Assembly (NCBI RefSeq): GCF_004345565.1
Contig: NZ_SLWA01000001.1
Coordinates: forward strand, 839,892-903,891
Length of the DNA stretch: 64,000 bases
From: Flavobacterium circumlabens
GTDB taxonomy: Bacteria > Bacteroidota > Bacteroidia > Flavobacteriales > Flavobacteriaceae
Direction: 5' to 3'
Shown here: positions 8,865-17,718 of the stretch, in pieces
Layout of the letters: each line of letters begins with the position of its first letter
How positions within the stretch are numbered: the stretch's first letter is position 1
The notes under the pieces: generated by a model
Databases searched by the model: none
What the model was told of the DNA's origin: nothing
The model's input: the letters and a program-made list of their open reading frames with translations, nothing else
Position numbers and translations under genes: made by a program

Positions 8865-9926
8865 CTAATTTATCTCCGCCAACTGGGATTGAATCTTCTT
8901 GACTATTTTCTTTGGAGAAATCGTTCTCATTGCTTCTTCATAACCTTCCACGATTTTATTTCCATAAACAGATGTTGGTAGTTTTGGATACGAACTTCGA
9001 TCTGAAACCAACGCATTTTCAGGACTTTGATTGAACGGTAAAAATCCCGCGTAAGGATGCGTGGCGCCCCAAAGTGTAATTACTTTAACGCCTAACATTG
9101 CAGCAATATGAGCATTTCCGGAATCCATTGAAAGCATGACATCGAGATTGCTGATCAATTTTAATTCCTGTTGGAATTTAATTTTTCCGGCAACATTTAT
9201 TACATTTTTAAAAGGTTCCGAAAGCGAATCCAGGATTTCAATTTCTTTTTTCCCTCCTCCGAAGAGCAAAACAGTCTGCTCTTTCGTTTCCGCCAATTTT
9301 GAAATGACTTCCTGCATTAAATCCAAAGGATATACTTTAGAATCGTATTGTGCAAACGGCGCAATTCCGATTAGTTTTTGATAATTTTCTCCAACTAAAT
9401 TTGTGATTTCTGCGCTTAAAACCGCTTTTTTTGGAAACTCGGGATGGGATAAATTTACAGGAAAACCAATTTCTTCAAACACTTTTACATGTCTTTCGAA
9501 CATGGTTGGCAGTTGTTTGAAAATTTTATTTTCTGCACGGGTTAATTCTTTTTTTCCGTCACGGCCTTTGTCAACTGTGGCTCTTTTTTTTCCGCTTAAA
9601 GCGAAAAGTAAACTCACTACTTTAGATCTCAGCACATTGTGTAAATCCGCAAAAGCATCGATTTTGAGTTTTTTGATGTCTTTAAATAATCTCAAAAGTC
9701 CTGGAAAACCTTTGTGACGCTCTTTTTCATCAAAAGCAAAAAATTCAAGATTTGGTATTCCCTCAAAAAAAGGTTTAAAAAACGGACGCGAAATTACAGT
9801 AAGTTTCACCGTTGGATACTGTCTTACAAAAGCGCGTAAAACAGGAACCGTCATGGCGACATCTCCCATTGCGGAAAGTCTCATGACGGCTATATGTTGA
9901 ATAGTCTTAGACAATTTTACGGTCAA
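8865..9926 (-). CDS. Glycosyltransferase family 9 (heptosyltransferase-like)
   Basis: A 353-residue GT-B enzyme of the heptosyltransferase family, which adds sugars to the LPS core at the inner face of the inner membrane. Visible marks are the N-terminal MRLSAMGDVAMTVPVLRA segment, a first Rossmann half with LHNVLRS, and the C-terminal nucleotide-sugar site with SMDSGNAHIAAMLGVKVITLWGATHP split across residues near 265-290. The longest frame uses a TTG at 9924-9926, one base after the upstream stop; an ATG 14 codons in (MRLSAMGD) is an alternative. It is the second gene of a pair with the DUF4254 gene. The acceptor sugar is unknown. Confidence 0.9.
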   Translation of the reverse strand: MTVKLSKTIQHIAVMRLSAMGDVAMTVPVLRAFVRQYPTVKLTVISRPFFKPFFEGIPNLEFFAFDEKERHKGFPGLLRLFKDIKKLKIDAFADLHNVLRSKVVSLLFALSGKKRATVDKGRDGKKELTRAENKIFKQLPTMFERHVKVFEEIGFPVNLSHPEFPKKAVLSAEITNLVGENYQKLIGIAPFAQYDSKVYPLDLMQEVISKLAETKEQTVLLFGGGKKEIEILDSLSEPFKNVINVAGKIKFQQELKLISNLDVMLSMDSGNAHIAAMLGVKVITLWGATHPYAGFLPFNQSPENALVSDRSSYPKLPTSVYGNKIVEGYEEAMRTISPKKIVKKIQSQLAEIN

Positions 9927-9927
9927 A

Positions 9928-10533
9928 CTATTTTTTGTTTTGATATAAAACAGGGTTTAATTCATCATCATTGTACATTTTCATTTGTTTGTACACTTTC
10001 ATAAATTTATCTCCATTTTCGATATCTGTCAACAAATCATCTATTGCCGTAGACAAATCGCTTCTTTGTTCCAAAAGAATATTTAATTTTTCCTGACATT
10101 TATCTCTGTGCTCTTGTGAAGCCTCTGCACGATTGGCTTCTTCATGCATATGATAAATTTTTAATGCCAAAATAGACAATCTGTCAAATGCCCAGGCCGG
10201 GCTTTCAGAATTGATTTTTGCACCATCTTTTACTTTTACATCACTGTATTTTTGAAGAAAGTAACTGTCGATATATTCTACCATATCTGTACGTTCCTGA
10301 TTAGAAGCATCAATTCTTCTTTTAAGCGTTAAAGCTGCTACCGGATCAATCTGCGGATCACGGATAATATCTTCAAAATGCCATTGAACAGTGTCAATCC
10401 AGTTTTTTAAATACAATAAATGTTCGAATTTATCTTTTGGAAAAGGATTGTTTACAGGTTGATCAACATTATCAAACTGGTGATAATCTTTGATGCTTTG
10501 TTCGAAAACCGAATATGCTAATTTTGAAAACAT
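9928..10533 (-). CDS. DUF4254 domain protein
   Basis: A 201-residue soluble, highly charged, helical protein. DUF4254 proteins are encoded beside family 9 glycosyltransferases in many Bacteroidota, as here, where the genes are one base apart. The sequence has conserved-looking aromatic and acidic positions (IDTVQWHFEDIIRDP near 45-60; AFDRLSILALKIYHM near 113-128) but no catalytic motif I can name. A role linked to LPS core or lipid A assembly is inferred only from the neighbour. Confidence 0.85.
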   Translation of the reverse strand: MFSKLAYSVFEQSIKDYHQFDNVDQPVNNPFPKDKFEHLLYLKNWIDTVQWHFEDIIRDPQIDPVAALTLKRRIDASNQERTDMVEYIDSYFLQKYSDVKVKDGAKINSESPAWAFDRLSILALKIYHMHEEANRAEASQEHRDKCQEKLNILLEQRSDLSTAIDDLLTDIENGDKFMKVYKQMKMYNDDELNPVLYQNKK

Positions 10534-10553
10534 GTCTTTATTTTTTAGAGATA

Positions 10554-10561
10554 CAAAGATA
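10554..10561 (-). promoter_or_regulatory. -7 element for the DUF4254-GT9 operon
   Basis: TATCTTTG on the minus strand matches TAnnTTTG and lies 20 bases before the ATG at 10533. Confidence 0.6.
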
Positions 10562-10646
10562 CTTTTTATACTTTTATAGTGCGAAAAAAACGTTTAATTT
10601 TTCGTTATTAATAAAGATTACTCCCTAACAATTCTAAAAATTCAAT

Positions 10647-11300
10647 ATGAAAATTCATTATATATCTGAAGAGAACAGTGTGCTGAACCATTTTTTAGGC
10701 CAAATTCGAAATATAAATGTTCAGAACGACAGTATGCGTTTCAGAAAAAATATAGAGCGAATTGGCGAAATAATGGCTTATGAACTGAGCAAAACTTTAT
10801 CGTATAAAGAGGTTGCGATTCAGACTCCGCTGGGTATAAAAAAAACAACTGAAATAAGTGAAGATTTGGTGTTGTGCTCTATTTTACGAGCCGGATTGCC
10901 GCTGCACAATGGGTTTTTAAATTATTTTGACCATGCTGAAAACAGCTTTGTTTCGGCCTGCAGACATCATCCGAATAATGATGATGCGTTCGAAATTTTA
11001 GTTGAATATCAGGCACTTTCGAACCTCAACAATAAAACCGTTTTGCTTCTGGATCCTATGCTCGCAACGGGTCAGTCTATTGTTGCCGTTCACGAAAAAC
11101 TGATTGAGAATGCAACTCCAAACGAAATTCATATAGTTGTCGTTATTGCTGCGCCGGAAGGAATTGCCTACCTCGAGAAAAACCTTCCTGAAAATTGTCA
11201 TTTATGGGTTGCTTCTTTAGACGAAAAACTCAATGAGAAAAATTATATTGTTCCAGGCCTTGGAGATGCAGGCGATCTTGCTTACGGAAGTAAATTATAG
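10647..11300 (+). CDS. upp: Uracil phosphoribosyltransferase
   Basis: Converts uracil and PRPP to UMP in pyrimidine salvage, in the cytosol. The 217-residue protein carries the conserved CSILRAGLPL segment, the PRPP-binding loop LLLDPMLATGQSI (about 133-145) and the C-terminal uracil-binding region GLGDAGDLAYG. Length is close to the family's usual 208-220. It is a single gene starting at the ATG at 10647. Its last six bases overlap the end of the convergent DUF6427 gene. Confidence 0.96.
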   Translation: MKIHYISEENSVLNHFLGQIRNINVQNDSMRFRKNIERIGEIMAYELSKTLSYKEVAIQTPLGIKKTTEISEDLVLCSILRAGLPLHNGFLNYFDHAENSFVSACRHHPNNDDAFEILVEYQALSNLNNKTVLLLDPMLATGQSIVAVHEKLIENATPNEIHIVVVIAAPEGIAYLEKNLPENCHLWVASLDEKLNEKNYIVPGLGDAGDLAYGSKL

Positions 11301-12224
11301 CTGCGAGAAAAAGGTAAACAAACTACACGCAATCAGTACATAAAATACAATTTCGTTGTTTAGTTTTTGCTGCATATATTCTACATGACTCGATGCCATA
11401 ATCGTTAATGGTGCAATACTAAACAACAATAAATCGTTGCTTTTATTCGGAGAAACAATAAAAACAATTATGGCTATGAAAAAGCAGGCAACGACTTTTT
11501 TGTAGGAGGAATGCACGATTTGCGGCCTGTTTGAAATGGTTGTTACGATTGAAAATACAAAAAACAAAGCGACTGCCGTGTATATCGAAAGTGCTCCGTT
11601 TTCGTAATTGTTCTTAAAATAATCAAGACTAAAATCAACGACTGCACGTTTCTCGAAAAATTCAATGGCATCAATATGAAAGATTAATGATATCAGTAAA
11701 AAAATTACAGCAACGGCCAAAAGTGCAATAAAAGGCAATACCCAATTTCTGTAATCACGTGAAACGTGAAAAATAATGGATATAAAAACCAATATCAGGA
11801 AAAGAATACACCAAAATTGAAATAAAGAAGCTACTAAAATCCAAAAAGAAGCATCGAATATTTTTTCTTTTGATGCTTTCAGAGATTGTAAAGAAATCAA
11901 TCGTCTGAGAGCTAATAAAATAAAAAAGTTCGAATATATTACGTTAGGATTATTGAATATAGTGGGGAAAAATAATAAAAACAATAAGTAGAAAAATATT
12001 GCGTAACCGTTGTCTTTACTGAGTCCGTTCTTTTTTACGATGAAATTAATCAGAAAAAAAGAAGCGAAAACAAAACACAAAAGACTCATTTTCTGAAACG
12101 CCAAAAATGAAGAACTCATCCATGATGGTTCCTGAATTTGAAAGAGAAAAAAGAAAACCAGTATTAAAATTACAACCAGGGAATAATTTAATGGTGTAGA
12201 TTTTTTAAAAACACTTGTTATCAT
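11295..12224 (-). CDS. DUF6427 family membrane protein
   Basis: A 309-residue polytopic protein with about eight hydrophobic segments, resembling DUF6427 membrane proteins of Flavobacteriia. No catalytic motif is visible. Its overall look (alternating helices, periplasmic loops, late SPNKSNDLLLFSIAPL segment) is loosely like O-antigen polymerases or mannosyltransferases, but this is not proof of function. It starts at the ATG at 12224, converges on upp and diverges from the small DUF6341-like gene. That set is a recurrent neighbourhood in the group, as far as I recall. Confidence 0.8.
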   Translation of the reverse strand: MITSVFKKSTPLNYSLVVILILVFFFLFQIQEPSWMSSSFLAFQKMSLLCFVFASFFLINFIVKKNGLSKDNGYAIFFYLLFLLFFPTIFNNPNVIYSNFFILLALRRLISLQSLKASKEKIFDASFWILVASLFQFWCILFLILVFISIIFHVSRDYRNWVLPFIALLAVAVIFLLISLIFHIDAIEFFEKRAVVDFSLDYFKNNYENGALSIYTAVALFFVFSIVTTISNRPQIVHSSYKKVVACFFIAIIVFIVSPNKSNDLLLFSIAPLTIMASSHVEYMQQKLNNEIVFYVLIACSLFTFFSQL

Positions 12225-12364
12225 AAGGATATTTTATACTTTTGTGATTGTAAATATAATACTTGTTTAAAAAGGAAAACCAACAAGTTGAAAAAAGATT
12301 CTATTAAATGGATTTTGTCTTCAATGCGTTACAAAACAATAAATAACATATAATTTTATAAATT

Positions 12365-12595
12365 ATGACAGCTTTTTTTGAAGGAATACAATACTTATTC
12401 GTTAACATTTTATTTGCTCCACTTGACTTTTTACGTCGTTTAGAACCAATTACATGGTTTGGTGCAAACACAATTAACTGGATTTTCATGATTATTTGTT
12501 CTGCAGCAATCGTATATTGGATTAAACAATTACGCATTTTTGATGCTGCAGGAACAGAAAACCAAGATACTACGGCTCACTCTTTCTTAAAGTAA
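12365..12595 (+). CDS. DUF6341-like small membrane protein
   Basis: A 76-residue protein with an amphipathic N-terminus (FFEGIQYLFVNILFAPLDFLRRL), one clear transmembrane helix (about 38-57, INWIFMIICSAAIVYWI) and a polar C-tail. It matches what I recall of the Flavobacteriia family DUF6341; function unknown. It starts at the ATG at 12365. A TACTTTTG element at 12237-12244 could drive it with a leader of about 110 bases. Its stop region overlaps the 3' end of purD by nine bases (convergent). Confidence 0.8.
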   Translation: MTAFFEGIQYLFVNILFAPLDFLRRLEPITWFGANTINWIFMIICSAAIVYWIKQLRIFDAAGTENQDTTAHSFLK

Positions 12596-13861
12596 GTCGA
12601 AACCGATATCTTTTCTAAAATACATCTTATCAAAATTTAGTTTATCTATGTTTTGGTAAGATTTTTTTATGGCTTGTTGAAAGTCGTCTCCATAAGAAGT
12701 TACGGTTAATACACGGCCTCCGTTACTTAAAACACTTCCGTCTTCTAATTTTGTCCCGGCGTGAAAAACAATAGAATCTGTAATTGTTTCTAAACCTGTA
12801 ATTACTTTTCCTTTTTCAAAATCTTCCGGATATCCGCCAGAAACCACCATAATTGTTGTTGCGCTTCTTGGATCAACCTCTAATTCAAGAGTATCTAATT
12901 TCTGATCTGCAACAGCCAAAAACAATTCTACTAAATCTGATTTTAACCTCGGTACAACAACTTCGGTTTCAGGATCACCCATTCTTACATTGTATTCAAT
13001 AACGATTGGTTCGTTTTTTACATTAATCAAACCAATAAATACAAATCCTTTATATTCGATTCCGTCTTTCTGAAAACCCTCAATTGTTGGTTTTACAATG
13101 CGTGTTTCGATTTTTTCCATTAAAACGGCATCAACATAAGGAACCGGAGAAACAGCACCCATTCCGCCTGTATTTAATCCGGTGTCACCTTCACCAATTC
13201 TTTTATAATCTTTTGCGGTTGGCAAAATTTTATAGCTTTTTCCATCCGTCAGAACAAAACAGCTTAATTCTATTCCGTCCAGAAACTCTTCGATTACTAC
13301 TTTTGAACTCGCTGCACCAAACTTTTGGTGTACCAGCATATTTCGTAATTCTGTTTTGGCTTCTTCAAGGTCCTGAATAATCAGCACTCCTTTTCCGGCC
13401 GCCAGACCATCTGCTTTTAAAACATACGGAGGCTGTAACGTTTCTAAAAATTCACATCCTTTTTCAACTGTTTCAGCAGTAAAACTGTCGTATGCAGCAG
13501 TTGGAATGTTATGTTTCATCAGGAATTCTTTTGCGAATTCTTTACTTCCTTCTAATTGTGCGCCTAATTTAGACGGGCCAATAACCGGAATATGTTTTAA
13601 ACTTTCGTCATTTTTAAAATAATCGTAAATACCTTTTACCAATGGATCTTCCGGCCCAACGACAACCATTTTTACATTTTCTTTTAATACAAATGCTTTT
13701 ATCGCATCAAAATCGGTTGGAGACATTGCAACATTGGTGGCAATGCCGGCAGTTCCCGCATTTCCTGGTGCAACAAAAAGTTTTTCGCAAAGCGGACTCT
13801 GAATCATTTTCCATGCAAATGCATGTTCTCTTCCGCCTGATCCCAATAATAAAATTGTCAT
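12587..13861 (-). CDS. purD: Phosphoribosylamine-glycine ligase
   Basis: GAR synthetase, the second step of de novo purine synthesis: phosphoribosylamine + glycine + ATP to GAR. The 424-residue protein has the N-terminal GSGGREHA motif (7-14), the ATP-grasp loop KADGLAAGKG (149-158) and the metal/substrate motif NVRMGDPETE (291-300). Full length for the family. It is a single gene with a TATTTTTG promoter element upstream and no other purine genes nearby. Confidence 0.97.
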   Translation of the reverse strand: MTILLLGSGGREHAFAWKMIQSPLCEKLFVAPGNAGTAGIATNVAMSPTDFDAIKAFVLKENVKMVVVGPEDPLVKGIYDYFKNDESLKHIPVIGPSKLGAQLEGSKEFAKEFLMKHNIPTAAYDSFTAETVEKGCEFLETLQPPYVLKADGLAAGKGVLIIQDLEEAKTELRNMLVHQKFGAASSKVVIEEFLDGIELSCFVLTDGKSYKILPTAKDYKRIGEGDTGLNTGGMGAVSPVPYVDAVLMEKIETRIVKPTIEGFQKDGIEYKGFVFIGLINVKNEPIVIEYNVRMGDPETEVVVPRLKSDLVELFLAVADQKLDTLELEVDPRSATTIMVVSGGYPEDFEKGKVITGLETITDSIVFHAGTKLEDGSVLSNGGRVLTVTSYGDDFQQAIKKSYQNIDKLNFDKMYFRKDIGFDLL

Positions 13862-13885
13862 GTGTTGTTGTATTTAGTTGTGGTG

Positions 13886-13893
13886 CAAAAATA
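13886..13893 (-). promoter_or_regulatory. -7 element for purD
   Basis: TATTTTTG on the minus strand matches TAnnTTTG, 24 bases before the purD ATG. Confidence 0.55.
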
Positions 13894-13975
13894 ATTGCTT
13901 TTGTATGTAAAAAATAATTAAATCTTAAAAAGTTCTCGATTCTTCCCCGATAGTAATTGTATAATATTATTTTTG

Positions 13976-15304
13976 ATGAAAATTATCCCTCAAATGATTT
14001 CTCTTTTCGACATTTCGCTTCAATTAAATGGTTTTCCGATCAGGAAAGCAAAAGCCGATTTGGATGCCATTACGCGTCTTTCGGAAGAAGAATTTTTAAA
14101 ATTTCTTGAAAGACAAAAACATGAAATTGTTTATTTCCATTTGCACAACAATCCATTTTATAACGAATTAACGGGAAATAAAATTGTTCAGCGATGGGAA
14201 GATTTACCTGTTTTAAACAAACAAAACCTTCAAAAATCACTGCAGGAAAGGCTTTCAAAAGGATACACCTCAAAAAATACCTACATCAATAAAACTTCCG
14301 GATCAAGCGGAACTCCCTTTGTTTTTGCGAAAGATAAATATTCCCATGCCTTAACCTGGGCTTCGAATAGTATGCGTTTTGGCTGGTTTGGAATTGATTT
14401 CAACCATTCATACCAGGCACGATTTTACGGTATTCCAATGGATTTTTTAGGGTATCGAAAAGAACGTTTTAAAGACTTTTTGAGTCGCCGTTTTCGATTC
14501 CCGGTTTTTGATTTATCGGATGAAGTTTTAGAAAAATTTCTTCGGAAATTCAGAACAAAAAAATTCGATTACCTCAATGGTTATACGAGTTCGATCGTTT
14601 TATTTGCTAAGTTTTTAGAACAAAAAAATATAGTTCTGAAAGAAATTTGCCCGAGCCTGAAAGCTTGTTTTGTTACATCGGAAATGCTTTTTGAATCGGA
14701 TAAAAAACTCCTGGAAAAACAATTCGGAATTCCGATTATCAATGAATACGGAGCTTCCGAACTGGATTTAATTGCTTTCGAAAATCCGAAAGGCGAATGG
14801 CAGGTAAATTCGGAAACTCTTTTTGTTGAAATTTTAGATGAAAACGATCAGGTACTGCCTTATGGAAAAGAAGGCCGAATTGTGATTACTTCCTTATTCA
14901 ACAAAGCAAATCCCTTTATAAGATATGACATTGGCGACATTGGAATTTTAGATGAAAAAAGTACGCTTCAGAAACCAATTCTGAAAAAACTTACCGGAAG
15001 AACCAACGATATTGCCATTTTACCAAGCGGAAAAAAATCGCCCGGACTGACTTTTTATTACGTTACCAAAAGTATTATTGAAGATGATGGGAATGTAAAA
15101 GAATTTATCATCAAACAAACTAAAATAGATACGTTTGAAATTGAATATGTAAGTATTAAAGAGCTGGATTCCAATCAGATTCAAAAAATAGAAGAAGCTA
15201 TTGCTTTGTATCTTGAACCTGAATTAAAGTTTACTTTTACCAGAAAAATGGTTTTAGAAAGAACCAATCGAGGAAAATTAAAGCAATTTAAATCTTATTT
15301 ATAA
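13976..15304 (+). CDS. CapK/PaaK-like adenylate-forming enzyme
   Basis: About 443 residues of the phenylacetate-CoA ligase/coenzyme F390 synthetase family, often called CapK in capsule loci. These enzymes activate a carboxylate with ATP. Visible motifs are the glycine/serine-rich phosphate loop TSGSSGTP (107-114), NEYGASE near residue 255, and the hinge region near 340. It lies at the edge of the polysaccharide locus, divergent from purD, so it may activate a substituent or amino acid for glycan decoration (inference). The ATG at 13976 is preferred over the in-frame TTG just before it. Confidence 0.85.
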   Translation: MKIIPQMISLFDISLQLNGFPIRKAKADLDAITRLSEEEFLKFLERQKHEIVYFHLHNNPFYNELTGNKIVQRWEDLPVLNKQNLQKSLQERLSKGYTSKNTYINKTSGSSGTPFVFAKDKYSHALTWASNSMRFGWFGIDFNHSYQARFYGIPMDFLGYRKERFKDFLSRRFRFPVFDLSDEVLEKFLRKFRTKKFDYLNGYTSSIVLFAKFLEQKNIVLKEICPSLKACFVTSEMLFESDKKLLEKQFGIPIINEYGASELDLIAFENPKGEWQVNSETLFVEILDENDQVLPYGKEGRIVITSLFNKANPFIRYDIGDIGILDEKSTLQKPILKKLTGRTNDIAILPSGKKSPGLTFYYVTKSIIEDDGNVKEFIIKQTKIDTFEIEYVSIKELDSNQIQKIEEAIALYLEPELKFTFTRKMVLERTNRGKLKQFKSYL

Positions 15305-15318
15305 TATAAATAAAATCT

Positions 15319-15326
15319 TACATTTG
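15319..15326 (+). promoter_or_regulatory. -7 element for the ORF6N gene
   Basis: TACATTTG matches TAnnTTTG, 18 bases before the ATG at 15344. It indicates the ORF6N gene has its own promoter. Confidence 0.55.
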
Positions 15327-15343
15327 TTTTTTAATTAAAACTT

Positions 15344-15874
15344 ATGGACAATCAATCTTTACTTTCAGAAGAAACTATTTCTGATAAAATATACTTTATC
15401 CGCAATCAAAAAGTAATGCTTGACAGTGATCTCGCCATGTTGTATGGTGTTGAAACTAAAGTATTAAAGCAAGCTGTTAAGAGAAATTTGTCACGATTTC
15501 CAGAAGATTTCATGTTTGAACTTACTAAAATAGAGTATGATTCTTCAAGGTCACAGTTTGTGACCTTGAAGAATGGGAGAGGATCAAACTTAAAATATCT
15601 TCCTTTTGCATTTACTGAACATGGAATTTTAATGCTCTCTAGTGTGTTGAAAAGTGATAAAGCCATTCAGACCAATATTCAGATTATGCGAATTTTTACG
15701 AAAGTGAGACAAATGCTTTTGGACACCACAGAAATCAAAGTTGATATTCTCCAGATTCAAAAGAAACTGGAAAATCACGATAAAAATATCGAATTGGTAT
15801 TTTCTTATTTAGATGAGCTGACAGAGAAAAAGGAAAACAAAATTGAAAGAGTCAAAATTGGATTTAAGAAATAA
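15344..15874 (+). CDS. ORF6N domain protein
   Basis: A 176-residue protein with a complete ORF6N domain at about 12-100: the typical IYFIRNQKVMLDSDLAMLYGV opening is seen in pieces, followed by RNLSRFPEDFMFEL and YLPFAFTEHGILMLS. The C-terminal third (about 115-170) is a charged helical, coiled-coil-like tail. ORF6N is a DNA-binding domain common in phage and mobile-element proteins and in standalone accessory genes of Bacteroidota. It sits alone with its own promoter between the CapK-like gene and the polysaccharide cluster, so it is a plausible acquired gene. Target unknown. Confidence 0.9.
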   Translation: MDNQSLLSEETISDKIYFIRNQKVMLDSDLAMLYGVETKVLKQAVKRNLSRFPEDFMFELTKIEYDSSRSQFVTLKNGRGSNLKYLPFAFTEHGILMLSSVLKSDKAIQTNIQIMRIFTKVRQMLLDTTEIKVDILQIQKKLENHDKNIELVFSYLDELTEKKENKIERVKIGFKK

Positions 15875-15879
15875 CTCCT

Positions 15880-16647
15880 TTAAATCTTTTTTATATATCG
15901 AGGTTTTATAACCAACTGCGTGATTAAAAAACGAATCATCAGGAAAACAGAAGACACAGAATTATAACCGTGAAATTGTCTGTAAACCTCAAAGTTGTGT
16001 TTAATCAACTTGAATTTTGAAGACGAAATGGAATCTTTTCTGATTCTGTAAAAGGCCAAAGGTTCGGGAACGGGTTTAGTCGTTTTAATTTGTTTTACAA
16101 TCGTAAGCCACAATCTCCAGTCCTGTCTCTTTTGAGACGCCGGTAAAGTAATTTTTCCGAAATATTCGGCATCGTAAATCGCGGTTAAGTTCCCCACATA
16201 ATTACAAAAAAACAGTTGTCTGTACGTTAGATTCAATGGTGCTTCTACTCTTCTGTGTAAGTTATTCCCCTCTTCATCAATGCAGTCATAAAAACTAAAG
16301 GTAAACGGTAAATTATTTGCTTTTAAAAAGTCTATTTGCTTTTCCAGTTTTTCAGGAAGCCATACATCATCGGCATCGAGATAGGCAATATATTTTCCTG
16401 TGGCTTTTTCTACAGCAACATTTCTTGCAAAACCATTTCCTGAATTTTTGGATAATTTAAATAGTTTTATCCGATCGTCTTTTTGAGCATATCTCTCAAT
16501 TATTGCAACGGTCTGATCTGTTGAAGCATCATCTACCAAAATCATTTCCCATATTTTATAGGTTTGTTTCTGAACAGATTGCAAAGTCGATTCGATGAAC
16601 TTTTCCGTATTATAGGTTGGGATTATAATTGAAACTAATTCGCTCAT
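15880..16647 (-). CDS. Family 2 glycosyltransferase
   Basis: A 255-residue inverting GT-A glycosyltransferase: IIIPTYNTEKFI at the N-terminus, VDDAS near 38-42, and the metal-binding DADD at 91-94. The basic C-terminal tail suggests peripheral membrane attachment. It is the last gene of the polysaccharide locus and is separated from the UDP-glucuronate decarboxylase gene by 87 bases that hold a perfect 13-bp inverted repeat. It may therefore be expressed at a lower level or separately. Donor and acceptor unknown. Confidence 0.9.
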   Translation of the reverse strand: MSELVSIIIPTYNTEKFIESTLQSVQKQTYKIWEMILVDDASTDQTVAIIERYAQKDDRIKLFKLSKNSGNGFARNVAVEKATGKYIAYLDADDVWLPEKLEKQIDFLKANNLPFTFSFYDCIDEEGNNLHRRVEAPLNLTYRQLFFCNYVGNLTAIYDAEYFGKITLPASQKRQDWRLWLTIVKQIKTTKPVPEPLAFYRIRKDSISSSKFKLIKHNFEVYRQFHGYNSVSSVFLMIRFLITQLVIKPRYIKKI

Positions 16648-16692
16648 TTGATGGTAACTGCTTTGAAAATTTATGCTTTAACTTAAAATAAT

Positions 16693-16723
16693 CAGCGTGG
16701 ATTTCAATACGAAATCCACGCTG
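16693..16723. terminator. Perfect 13-bp inverted repeat, probable terminator
   Basis: CAGCGTGGATTTC, a five-base loop and its exact complement lie between the UXS and last GT2 genes. The minus-strand side is followed by a poor T-rich run, so it may terminate only partly or protect the mRNA 3' end. Confidence 0.55.
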
Positions 16724-16734
16724 TATTAAGAGTA

Positions 16735-17718
16735 TTATTTTATATAACTTGAAAAATCTTTATGTTCTTCTTTGGAAAGTTCTTCTTTGGAAAGTGATCT
16801 GAAGTAATCGTAAGTGATTTTCATTCCTTCAGAACGATTTACTTTGGCTTCCCAGCCTAATAATTCTTTTGCTTTTGTAGTATCCGGCTGACGCTGTAAA
16901 GGATCGTTTACCGGTAAGGGATGATACACTACTTTCTGATTGGTTCCTGTCAGTTTTATAATTTCTTCGGCAAAATCTTTAATCGTAATCTCGTCCGGAT
17001 TTCCAATATTTACGGGATATACATAATCGGAATGCAACAATCTGAAAATACCTTCTACCTGATCATCAACATAACAAAAGGAACGTGTTTGCATTCCGTC
17101 ACCAAAAATAGTCAAATCTTCACCGCGTAGCGCCTGACCGATAAATGCCGGAATAACACGGCCGTCGTTTAATCGCATTCTTGGTCCGTACGTATTAAAA
17201 ATACGAACGATCCTGGTTTCTACTCCGTGAAAAGTATGATAGGCCATCGTAATCGATTCCTGAAAGCGTTTTGCTTCGTCATAAACACCACGTGGTCCAA
17301 TTGTATTTACATTTCCGTAATATTCTTCTGTCTGAGGATGAACCAACGGATCTCCGTAAACTTCAGAGGTAGATGCTATCAGGATTCTGGCATTTTTAAC
17401 ACGTGCCAAACCTAATAAATTATGTGTTCCCAATGATCCGACTTTTAAAGTCTGAATTGGTATCTTCAGATAATCAATAGGACTCGCCGGTGAAGCAAAA
17501 TGCAATATATAATCTAAGTCACCAGGGACATGTACAAATTTTGTAATATCATGATGGTAAAATTCGAAGTTTTCTAATTTGAATAAATGCTCAATATTTT
17601 TAAGATCTCCGGTAATCAGATTATCCATCCCAATAACATAGTAACCCTCCTTGATGAATCGGTCACACAAATGCGATCCCAAAAATCCTGCTGCTCCGGT
17701 AATAAGTATTCTTTTCAT
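16735..17718 (-). CDS. UDP-glucuronate decarboxylase (UDP-xylose synthase)
   Basis: An extended SDR enzyme of 327 residues that converts UDP-glucuronate to UDP-xylose. Visible marks are the NAD-binding GAAGFLGS (8-15), the serine/threonine-rich [10 protein letters not shown] (115-124), the catalytic pair Tyr146-x3-Lys150 in YDEAK, and the family's NTYGPRMR and [14 protein letters not shown] segments. Length and motifs fit UXS better than UDP-glucose epimerase or dehydratases. Its start overlaps the stop of the upstream GT4 gene (TAATG). It probably supplies UDP-xylose or the 4-keto intermediate to the locus. Confidence 0.9.
   Translation of the reverse strand: MKRILITGAAGFLGSHLCDRFIKEGYYVIGMDNLITGDLKNIEHLFKLENFEFYHHDITKFVHVPGDLDYILHFASPASPIDYLKIPIQTLKVGSLGTHNLLGLARVKNARILIASTSEVYGDPLVHPQTEEYYGNVNTIGPRGVYDEAKRFQESITMAYHTFHGVETRIVRIFNTYGPRMRLNDGRVIPAFIGQALRGEDLTIFGDGMQTRSFCYVDDQVEGIFRLLHSDYVYPVNIGNPDEITIKDFAEEIIKLTGTNQKVVYHPLPVNDPLQRQPDTTKAKELLGWEAKVNRSEGMKITYDYFRSLSKEELSKEEHKDFSSYIK

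Noticed and set aside
12304-12537. Minus-strand frame opposite the DUF6341-like gene
   Set aside because: Shadow frame with no support.
15344-16650. A prophage or transposon around the ORF6N gene
   Set aside because: No integrase, transposase or inverted repeats are found next to it; a single domain does not support an element.
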